Below are positions 1 to 4,871 of a stretch of 8,831 bases of DNA, piece by piece. Made by a program: the position numbers and the translations under genes. Position 1 is the first letter of the stretch; the number at the start of each line of letters is the position of its first letter. Source of the stretch: Chloroflexota bacterium (GTDB lineage: Bacteria; Chloroflexota; Anaerolineae; Anaerolineales; Villigracilaceae); assembly GCA_016191985.1 (NCBI GenBank), contig JACPVB010000049.1, positions 1 through 8,831 on the forward strand. The letters run 5' to 3'. The notes under the pieces were generated by a model. That model searched no databases, was not told the DNA's origin, and was given only the letters and a program-made list of their open reading frames with translations.

Positions 1-141
1 ACCCAATGTGCAACTCTTTTCGAAAACAGGCTTTTTGGACGCTGAAAAACGCTGATTTCGCTGATCCAAAGAGAAAAAGTCTGCGTTTTTCTGCGTTCAT
101 CTGCGTCCCGCAAGGGTGAAAACAGGAGTTGCACATTAGGT
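1..141. repeat. MITE-like intergenic element with terminal inverted repeats
   Basis: The first 16 bases (ACCCAATGTGCAACTC) recur inverted at 126-141 with one mismatch, so the segment is bounded by 15/16 inverted repeats. Inside are CGCTGA at 40, 50 and 59, and CTGCGT at 81, 91 and 101, a period of 9-10 nt. GAAAAACGC (44-52) pairs perfectly with GCGTTTTTC (83-91), and TTTGGA (34-39) with TCCAAA (65-70). GAAAACAGG also occurs twice in direct orientation (22-30 and 118-126). There is no reading frame of note, so it would be non-autonomous. The left arm starts at the window edge and may continue outside it. Calling it a dispersed repeat is inference from this architecture and from a general resemblance of the CTGCGT run to intergenic filler in environmental genomes. 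Confidence 0.55.
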
Positions 142-174
142 AAATGATTATAGTTTTGACGTGCAATCTCTTTA

Positions 175-273
175 ACCCCGAAGGGGTGTCATAGCTCGTA
201 AAATCCATATCATCCCTTCGGGATTTGGATTCCGTTCGCCCAATTTTCTATAATCCTACCATCCCTTCGGGAT
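175..273. repeat. Three 13-nt palindromes of 5-3-5 geometry
   Basis: ACCCCGAAGGGGT lies at 175-187, and ATCCCTTCGGGAT occurs twice, at 212-224 and 261-273. Each has two perfect 5-nt arms around a 3-nt centre (GAA or TTC). The last two are identical; the first shares the CCC-centre-GGG core with the central trinucleotide complemented. They resemble REP-like palindromes scattered between bacterial genes, or protein-binding sites. The rest of 142-299 is AT-rich and holds no gene or convincing promoter that I can see. Confidence 0.5.
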
Positions 274-295
274 TGAACTGCGTAAGGCAAGTTAA

Positions 296-331
296 TAAAA
301 TAGTCGGACAGCCCGAACGCCATCCGACTAT
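296..331 (-). terminator. Rho-independent terminator of the UDP-glucose dehydrogenase gene
   Basis: TAGTCGGA (301-308) and TCCGACTA (323-330) form a perfect 8-bp stem, extended to 9 bp by A300/T331, with a 14-nt loop. Read on the minus strand it lies about 20 nt past the ugd stop codon and is followed by a T-rich stretch (ATTTTATT). A GC-centred stem followed by a T-rich tail is the normal intrinsic terminator form, and the orientation suits ugd. Confidence 0.7.
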
Positions 332-352
332 CAAACTGTCAAATTAACAAAA

Positions 353-1648
353 CTACCTTCCGACGGCGCGATAGGTGAAGCCCATTTCCTTCATAAGGAC
401 GGGGTCGTAAATATTGCGTCCATCGTAAATGACCGGGGACTTGAGCAGGCTTTTTACCTTTTCCAGATCCAACTGCTTGAATTCATTCCATTCGGTGACG
501 ACAATCAGCGCATCGCAGCCTTCCGCCATTTTGTAGGGTTCATCGAAGAAATCCACAGCGGGCAAAATGGGACGAGCCACTTCCATCGCCACCGGGTCAT
601 ACGCGCGGACTTTTGCACCCGCTTTTACTAATTCCTCGGCAATATCAATGGAAGGCGCGTCGCGCATATCGTCGGTGTTGGGTTTAAAGGCCAGCCCAAG
701 CAGACCAACGGTTTTACCCTTTAAGCCTGCGCCAATCATTTTTTGGACGTGCTCCACAGCCGCTTTGCGGCGGTCATAATTAACTTCCATCACGTTGTTC
801 AAAATACGTGGATTCAATCCCTTTTCCTTTGCCATGAAGGCCAGCGCCTCCACATCCTTGGGGAAGCACGATCCACCCCAGCCGAGGCCTGCATCCAAAA
901 AGTGACGGCCAATGCGCGCGTCGTAGCCCATGCCCGCAGCCACTTCCTTCACATCCGCGCCGACGAGTTCGCACAGGTCGGCAAGTTCGTTCATGAAGGA
1001 GATTTTTGTGGCAAGGAAGGCGTTGCTGGCGTACTTGATCATTTCCGCTGTGCGCAGGTCGGTGATGACGATGGGCGCGCGCAACGGCAAATGCAGATGC
1101 GCCACTTTATTAGCGGCGTCCTTGTCCAACGAGCCGATGACGGTACGGTGTGGATTCATGAAATCGCCGATGGCAGAACCCTCACGCAAAAATTCGGGGC
1201 AGGAGACAACGGAAAAGCCGATCTGTTTGGGTTGGGCACCCTTCACAATGTCCGCCACCCAGTCACCCGTCCCGATCGGAACCGTGGACTTGTTGATGAT
1301 GACCAGCGGCTCGCTCATATTCTCCGCAATCGATTTGGCGGCGGCGGCCACATATTGCAAATCCGCCGCGCCGTCTGCATCGGAGGGAGTGCCCACCGCG
1401 ATGAAGGCGTACTCCGCATTTTTCAAGGCTTCCTTGTAGGAGGTGGTGAAGGAGATGCGCCCCGCATTGACGTTTCGTTTGACCAATTCATCCAGCCCCG
1501 GTTCATAGATCGGCATAATGCCTTTTTTGAGATTCTCCACCCGTTGCTCGTTCACGTCCAGCGCGGTCACGCGGTTGCCAAGGTCGGCAAAACACGCGGC
1601 GGTTACCAGGCCAACGTATCCCACGCCGACAACACAAATTTGTTTCAT
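353..1648 (-). CDS. ugd: UDP-glucose 6-dehydrogenase
   Basis: This cytosolic enzyme oxidises UDP-glucose to UDP-glucuronate with two NAD+, supplying precursor for acidic surface polysaccharides or glycolipids. The 431-residue protein has the family's usual length. It shows an N-terminal Rossmann motif VGVGYVG (7-13), the NAD-domain signature CPEFLREGSA (150-159, with E152 and E156), K205 and N209 in IKYASNAFLA, the catalytic cysteine C261 in GSCFPKD (259-265), and the C-terminal UDP-binding domain starting with GLAFKPNTDDMRDAPS (318-333). All expected active-site residues are present. The ATG is preceded by AGAGGA at suitable distance. It lies 46 nt downstream of the receiver gene on the same strand with no terminator between, so co-transcription is likely, and a hairpin terminator follows it. 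The family also includes UDP-N-acetyl-mannosamine dehydrogenases, but the motif set fits UDP-glucose best. Confidence 0.95.
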   Translation of the reverse strand: MKQICVVGVGYVGLVTAACFADLGNRVTALDVNEQRVENLKKGIMPIYEPGLDELVKRNVNAGRISFTTSYKEALKNAEYAFIAVGTPSDADGAADLQYVAAAAKSIAENMSEPLVIINKSTVPIGTGDWVADIVKGAQPKQIGFSVVSCPEFLREGSAIGDFMNPHRTVIGSLDKDAANKVAHLHLPLRAPIVITDLRTAEMIKYASNAFLATKISFMNELADLCELVGADVKEVAAGMGYDARIGRHFLDAGLGWGGSCFPKDVEALAFMAKEKGLNPRILNNVMEVNYDRRKAAVEHVQKMIGAGLKGKTVGLLGLAFKPNTDDMRDAPSIDIAEELVKAGAKVRAYDPVAMEVARPILPAVDFFDEPYKMAEGCDALIVVTEWNEFKQLDLEKVKSLLKSPVIYDGRNIYDPVLMKEMGFTYRAVGR

Positions 1649-1694
1649 AGATTTTCCTCTTGATTGAAAAGATTTTTGAAATGAACCACCTTAA

Positions 1695-2069
1695 TTACAC
1701 CCTGCTCATCCAGTGGTCCACAGATTCTACAAGTTCGAGCAGGTCCATGGGTTTGGTGATGTACTCGTCGCAACCCGAATCCATCGCCCGCTGACGGTCA
1801 CCGGGCAGGGCGTGGGCAGTTAACGCGATCAGAGGGATGGCCGACGTTTTCGCATCATTTTTGATGATGCGAGTAGCGGTCCAACCGTCCATCTCGGGCA
1901 TGGCAAGATCCATAATAATCAGGTCGGGCATCTGCTTGCTGGCCGCATTTACCCCGTCGCGCCCGTTCATCGCTAGAAAAGTTATGTACCCATTCTTTTC
2001 AAGGATGAATCGCACAAGCTCATATGTATCCATATTGTCCTCAACAATGAGGATTCGACCTTTGCTCAT
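1695..2069 (-). CDS. Single-domain response regulator (CheY/DivK-like receiver)
   Basis: The 124-residue protein consists of one receiver domain with no output domain. Visible are the acidic pair E10-D11 after the first strand (RILIVEDN), phospho-acceptor D54 in IIMDLAMPEMDG, the switch threonine T84 in ALTAHA and the conserved lysine K106 in ITKPMD. Such proteins receive phosphate from a kinase and act by protein contact or as a relay; the partner is not evident, although an HPK7-type kinase lies further along the window. The start is odd: GAGGG abuts the ATG with no spacing, too close for a normal Shine-Dalgarno, while a TATATT box lies exactly where transcription would start on the A of the ATG. 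Ugd follows 46 nt downstream on the same strand, suggesting a link to surface-sugar synthesis, though this is inferred from position only. Confidence 0.92.
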   Translation of the reverse strand: MSKGRILIVEDNMDTYELVRFILEKNGYITFLAMNGRDGVNAASKQMPDLIIMDLAMPEMDGWTATRIIKNDAKTSAIPLIALTAHALPGDRQRAMDSGCDEYITKPMDLLELVESVDHWMSRV

Positions 2070-2104
2070 CCCTCAAATATACTACGTCTCATAAATGCGG
2101 GCAA
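2069..2104 (-). promoter_or_regulatory. Promoter of the receiver-ugd operon, predicted leaderless
   Basis: On the minus strand, TTGCCC (2104-2099, 4 of 6 matches to TTGACA) is separated by exactly 17 nt from TATATT (2081-2076, 5 of 6 matches to TATAAT). Placing +1 seven bases after the last base of the -10 box puts it on position 2069, the A of the ATG. The mRNA would then have no 5' leader. The boxes are read from the sequence; the leaderless reading is inference. Confidence 0.5.
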
Positions 2105-2110
2105 TGTGTA

Positions 2111-2152
2111 TACAATCCTCGTATGGGTATTCAATACCCGTATGGGTATAAT
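2111..2152 (+). promoter_or_regulatory. Glycosyltransferase promoter region with alternating GGGTAT/ATACCC arms
   Basis: TATAAT at 2147-2152 would start transcription at 2159, the A of the favoured ATG. A second box, TACAAT at 2111-2116, would start it at 2123, the A of the upstream in-frame ATG. Neither has a good -35 hexamer. Between them GGGTAT, ATACCC and GGGTAT alternate (2125-2130, 2134-2139, 2144-2149), giving overlapping palindromes, with CGTATGGGTAT repeated directly at 2120-2130 and 2139-2149. Such an array over a -10 box could be an operator. No Shine-Dalgarno is correctly spaced for either start. Confidence 0.4.
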
Positions 2153-2158
2153 CGCAGG

Positions 2159-3379
2159 ATGCGCCTGCTTTTCGTAACCGATGCCCGTTCTCCCATTTCC
2201 AAAAATTGGATTCGTTTTTTCGCAGAACGAGATGATGAAATATATATTGCCTCCACGTTTCAATGTGAATTGGATTTCCCCGTTAAACGGCTGGAGTTTA
2301 CCCCCGTGGCCTTTAGCGCAGCTAAAAAGCAGTCTTCACGCCCCGGCTCCGCCTCTGCACGGACCCTGGGCCTGCGCACCGTTTTCAGACAGTGGGTCGG
2401 CCCTTTGACCATTCCCCGCTCCGCGAAAAAATTACACGCCTTCATTCAAGGAGTTCAACCCGATATTGTCCACGCCATGCGCGTGCCATATGAGGGGATG
2501 TTAACTGCTTTTGCGTTAAGCGGCCTCGTGACTCGTCCCTCGTTTCTCACTTCCATCTGGGGCAATGACTTTACCCTGCACGCCCCGTCCACGCCGTTGA
2601 TGGGGTGGTACACGCGGTTGACAATGGGCAAGGTGGATGCCCTGCACGCGGACGTGGAACGCGATGTGCGCCTGGCGCGGGAATGGGGTCTCAGCGAGGA
2701 GAAGGCCGCTTTGGTGGTACCAGGCAACGGCGGAATCCGAAGCGAGGTTTTTTATCCAGCAAATGAAAAAGTGAAAAATCCCATCATTATCAACCCACGT
2801 GGGATTCGTCCCTACGTCCGCAATGATGTTTTTTTTAAAGCTATTCCGCTGGTGTTGGCAAAACGCAGCGATGCGCGTTTTCTTTGCACGTCCATGCAGG
2901 GTGAATCACAAGTGACACAGTGGATTCGAGAATTGAAGATCGAAGGTGCGGTGGAGTTGCTGCCGTTGATTCCGCATGAAGAAATGGGCGACGTTTTTCG
3001 AGGCGCGCAAATTGTCGTTTCGCCGAGCATCCACGATGGCACGCCGAATACCCTGCTCGAAGGCATGGCTTGTGGATGTTTCCCCATTGCTGGTGATTTG
3101 GAATCCATCCGTGAATGGATCACGCCTGGGCAAAACGGTTTGCTCATGGATCCCACAGAGCCGCAATCCATTGCCGACGCGATTTTGCTCGGCCTTGAAA
3201 AAGAAGACCTGCGACGCAATGCCGCAGGCCTGAATGCAAAAATTATCTCCGCACGCGCGGATTATGGAAGGAATATGGAGAAGGTGGTGGAATTTTATAA
3301 TTCCGTATTATATGGTCTCGATACGCCCTCAAAGAGCATTCGGGCTACTCGACCATCAATCGTAAATCGTAAATCGTAA
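2159..3379 (+). CDS. GT4-type glycosyltransferase (group 1)
   Basis: The 406-residue protein is a GT-B fold glycosyltransferase that likely moves a sugar from a nucleotide donor to a surface glycan, lipid or other acceptor. The N-terminal half begins MRLLFVTDARSP and contains DIVHAMRVPYEG and SIWGNDF (about 102-137). The donor-binding half contains the linker NPRGIRPY (212-219) and SPSIHDGTPNTLLEGMACG (288-306). The usual E-x7-E donor motif appears as D293-x7-E301; the acidic substitution keeps the spacing. I chose ATG 2159 because the family usually starts at this strand; an in-frame ATG at 2123 would add 12 residues. The last seven codons come from a 7-nt tandem repeat. The gene diverges from the receiver/ugd pair and converges on the YtxH-like gene 6 nt away. 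The substrate cannot be told from sequence. Confidence 0.88.
   Translation: MRLLFVTDARSPISKNWIRFFAERDDEIYIASTFQCELDFPVKRLEFTPVAFSAAKKQSSRPGSASARTLGLRTVFRQWVGPLTIPRSAKKLHAFIQGVQPDIVHAMRVPYEGMLTAFALSGLVTRPSFLTSIWGNDFTLHAPSTPLMGWYTRLTMGKVDALHADVERDVRLAREWGLSEEKAALVVPGNGGIRSEVFYPANEKVKNPIIINPRGIRPYVRNDVFFKAIPLVLAKRSDARFLCTSMQGESQVTQWIRELKIEGAVELLPLIPHEEMGDVFRGAQIVVSPSIHDGTPNTLLEGMACGCFPIAGDLESIREWITPGQNGLLMDPTEPQSIADAILLGLEKEDLRRNAAGLNAKIISARADYGRNMEKVVEFYNSVLYGLDTPSKSIRATRPSIVNRKS
3359..3379 (+). repeat. Three perfect tandem copies of the heptamer ATCGTAA
   Basis: ATCGTAA occurs at 3359-3365, 3366-3372 and 3373-3379. Because seven is not a multiple of three, the copies are read in three frames as IVNRKS followed by TAA, so the repeat itself supplies the stop codon of the glycosyltransferase gene. 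A slippage-born or inserted simple repeat is the likely origin. Confidence 0.75.
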
Positions 3380-3385
3380 ATTGGT

Positions 3386-3604
3386 TTACACCTCTCTTGG
3401 CGTTCTCAACGACTCCAGCCGATTGCGTAACTCGATGCGGCGTGAATCTGCCGAGTGACGGATTTCGTTCATGAAACCCTGTCCGCGGTCACGGAGCTGG
3501 GTGCGCAGGTTCTCACCGGACTCCGGGGCAAGCAACAAAGCAATGACCGCACCAACCAATCCCCCGACAAAGATCCCAATCAAAAAGCCAAACATTCTAC
3601 GCAT
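3386..3604 (-). CDS. YtxH-domain-like small membrane protein
   Basis: This 72-residue protein has one hydrophobic, glycine-rich segment (about 5-26, FGFLIGIFVGGLVGAVIALL), then LAPESGENLRTQLRDRG and a charged, probably helical tail to residue 72. The glycine-rich membrane helix followed by APxSGxxLR is the signature of YtxH-type proteins, which are common, often stress-linked and without a settled biochemical role. The tail would face the cytoplasm by the positive-inside rule (MRR at the N-terminus makes this uncertain). AAGGAG sits 8 nt before the ATG. A TATAAT promoter lies about 50 nt upstream. The gene stands alone, converging on the glycosyltransferase. Confidence 0.8.
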   Translation of the reverse strand: MRRMFGFLIGIFVGGLVGAVIALLLAPESGENLRTQLRDRGQGFMNEIRHSADSRRIELRNRLESLRTPREV

Positions 3605-3654
3605 GGGTGTCTCTCCTTAATGAGAAATGTGATAGTTTATGAGACCAAGTTCTG

Positions 3655-3690
3655 ACAAATTTATTATAGGCTAAAAATCAAATTTGTGGA
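3655..3690 (-). promoter_or_regulatory. Promoter of the YtxH-like gene with palindrome around the -10
   Basis: On the minus strand TATAAT occupies 3668-3663, and TCCACA (3690-3685, 4 of 6 matches to the -35 consensus) lies 16 nt upstream. Predicted +1 is about 3656, giving a leader of about 51 nt with a good AAGGAG. ACAAATTT (3655-3662) and AAATTTGT (3680-3687) form a perfect 8-bp inverted repeat enclosing the -10 box, a layout typical of an operator. Confidence 0.5.
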
Positions 3691-3738
3691 CTAATGTGGC
3701 TGTCGCACGTATCCAAATGAACGTGACGGCGTTATGTA

Positions 3739-3752
3739 ATGCGTGATGCGTA
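3739..3752. repeat. Two near-identical heptamers ATGCGTG/ATGCGTA
   Basis: ATGCGTG at 3739-3745 is followed directly by ATGCGTA at 3746-3752, then the degenerate ATTCATA. The period is seven, like the ATCGTAA run on the other side of the YtxH-like gene, with a related core. The surrounding gap (3605-3854, 250 nt) shows no convincing panB promoter. Confidence 0.4.
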
Positions 3753-3795
3753 ATTCATAAAACGCAAAGCGCGAAAATCCCAATCAACCGAAAAC

Positions 3796-3850
3796 GTGTG
3801 CAAAGTCAGGGTGATAGCACACAAAAGCGGACTCTACCTTTACCGGAGGG
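3796..3850 (+). promoter_or_regulatory. panB leader: stem-loop and strong Shine-Dalgarno
   Basis: GTGTGC (3796-3801) and GCACAC (3817-3822) form a 6-bp stem with a 15-nt loop. GGAGGG at 3845-3850 is a strong Shine-Dalgarno placed 4 nt before ATG 3855, which fixes that codon as the start rather than the in-frame ATG-like codons further up. TACC and GGTA flank GGAG, so the core of the ribosome site could sit in a small loop. Any regulatory role is speculative. Confidence 0.45.
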
Positions 3851-3854
3851 TACC

Positions 3855-4727
3855 ATGTCAACTGTATCTCCAGTTTCAACTAACACGTCACAAAGAAAGA
3901 AAGTGACCACGCTTACGTTCCGCCAAAAGAAGGAACGCGGCGAGGTCATCACCATGCTCACTGCCTACGACTATCCCACCGCCATGGCGATGGACAAGGC
4001 AGGCGTTGACTCCATCCTCGTGGGCGATTCGCTCGCGATGGTGGTGCTGGGTTATGAAAATACTCTGCCCGTCACCATGGAAGAGATGCTGCATCACGCC
4101 CGCGCCGTGGCACGCGGAGCAAAATCCGCATTGCTCATCGGCGACATGCCTTTCATGTCGTATCAAGTTTCTGTGGAAGAAGCCGTGCGCAATGCGGGCC
4201 GCTTCCTTCAGCAGGGCGGCATGGATGCGGTCAAGCTCGAAGGCGGACGGGAACGGGCGGATGCTGTCCGCGCGATTGTGGGGACGGGCATTCCCGTGAT
4301 GGGACATCTCGGCCTCACGCCGCAATCCATCCATCAGCTTGGCGGATTCCGCGCACAGGGCAAAACTGCAACAGCGGCGAAACGCCTGCTGGAAGATGCG
4401 AAAATCCTAGAGGAAGCGGGCGCATTCAGCATTGTGCTCGAGGCAGTCCCTGCGCGCCTGGCGGAAATGATTTCCAAACAAATCTCCATCCCAACTATTG
4501 GTATCGGCGCGGGCGTGGGCTGTGACGGACAGGTGCTTGTCACGCACGATGTGCTGGGTCTGTTCGACCGCTTCACTCCAAAATTTGTCAAGAAATATGC
4601 AAATTTCCACGCCGAGATGAACAAGGCCTTCACCGATTACATTGATGACGTGGAAAGCAAACGCTTCCCCGCTGTTGAACACACGGTTGAAATGACGGAT
4701 GAGGAATGGAACGAATTTATCAAATAA
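3855..4727 (+). CDS. panB: 3-methyl-2-oxobutanoate hydroxymethyltransferase (ketopantoate hydroxymethyltransferase)
   Basis: PanB transfers a hydroxymethyl group from methylene-tetrahydrofolate to alpha-ketoisovalerate to give ketopantoate, the first committed step of pantothenate and coenzyme A synthesis. The 290-residue product shows the TIM-barrel family motifs in order: MLTAYDYPTA (34-43), ILVGDSLAMV with metal ligand D58, LLIGDMPFMSY with D97, VKLEGG with E129, VMGHLGLTPQS with H151, the catalytic glutamate E196 in VLEAVP, and TIGIGAG further on. All key residues are present. It is longer than the roughly 264 residues of the E. coli enzyme, mostly through a Ser/Thr-rich N-terminal stretch (residues 1-15) and a C-terminal tail ending DEEWNEFIK. 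The start is set by GGAGGG. The reductase for the next step follows downstream across a structured repeat, so the two likely share a transcript. Confidence 0.96.
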   Translation: MSTVSPVSTNTSQRKKVTTLTFRQKKERGEVITMLTAYDYPTAMAMDKAGVDSILVGDSLAMVVLGYENTLPVTMEEMLHHARAVARGAKSALLIGDMPFMSYQVSVEEAVRNAGRFLQQGGMDAVKLEGGRERADAVRAIVGTGIPVMGHLGLTPQSIHQLGGFRAQGKTATAAKRLLEDAKILEEAGAFSIVLEAVPARLAEMISKQISIPTIGIGAGVGCDGQVLVTHDVLGLFDRFTPKFVKKYANFHAEMNKAFTDYIDDVESKRFPAVEHTVEMTDEEWNEFIK

Positions 4728-4730
4728 ATC

Positions 4731-4856
4731 CATGTCATTGCGAGAGCGGTGATCTTCCGCTCGAAGCAATCTCCAACTTATAGAAGATTGCTCACCGCAC
4801 TGGCGCGCGGCGCAAGTGTCGCCGCCAAGAACAAGAGCGCGGCTCGCAACGACATG
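4731..4856 (+). repeat. Multi-hairpin repeat element filling the panB-panE gap
   Basis: Terminal arms CATGTCATTGCGAG (4731-4744) and CTCGCAACGACATG (4843-4856) are inverted repeats matching at 13 of 14 positions. Three perfect internal hairpins follow: GAGCGG/CCGCTC (4744-4749 with 4757-4762), AGCAATCT/AGATTGCT (4765-4772 with 4785-4792) and GCGGCG/CGCCGC (4807-4812 with 4820-4825). As RNA this gives a closing stem with three side stems, a cloverleaf-like fold. The element starts 3 nt after the panB stop and ends just before the next Shine-Dalgarno. Terminal TCATTGCGAG and an internal GAAGCAATCTCC resemble a repeat I recall as widespread in unrelated bacteria; that recollection needs a search. 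It encodes no transposase. Confidence 0.7.
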
Positions 4857-4871
4857 TGAAAGGTGAATAAA

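Noticed and set aside
225..254. TATAAT at 249-254 considered as a plus-strand promoter
   Set aside because: The best upstream hexamer (TTGGAT) is a poor match and no plus-strand gene follows; the ugd gene lies on the other strand.
212..273. Repeated ATCCCTTCGGGAT considered as a CRISPR array
   Set aside because: Only two identical 13-nt units, too short for repeats, with no regular series and no cas genes.
743..1663. Long plus-strand open frame (306 codons) opposite the UDP-glucose dehydrogenase gene
   Set aside because: It is the antisense shadow of a gene with every catalytic motif intact. The predicted peptide is rich in His, Arg and Gly with no recognisable domain.
2066..2263. Minus-strand 65-codon frame whose TGA overlaps the receiver ATG, including a short MRRSIFEG ending
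   Set aside because: It overlaps the start of the glycosyltransferase gene, has no ribosome site or recognisable content, and the leaderless promoter for the receiver lies inside it. ATGA coupling is conceivable but chance is more likely.
3670..3854. Possible panB promoter boxes such as GTGACG at 3723-3728
   Set aside because: No -10-like hexamer at 16-18 nt spacing, so I do not call a promoter although one must exist upstream.
4731..4856. Cloverleaf-like repeat considered as a tRNA or other known RNA gene
   Set aside because: No T-loop GTTCRA, no acceptor stem or anticodon arm of the right size, and the terminal arms look like those of a mobile or dispersed repeat.
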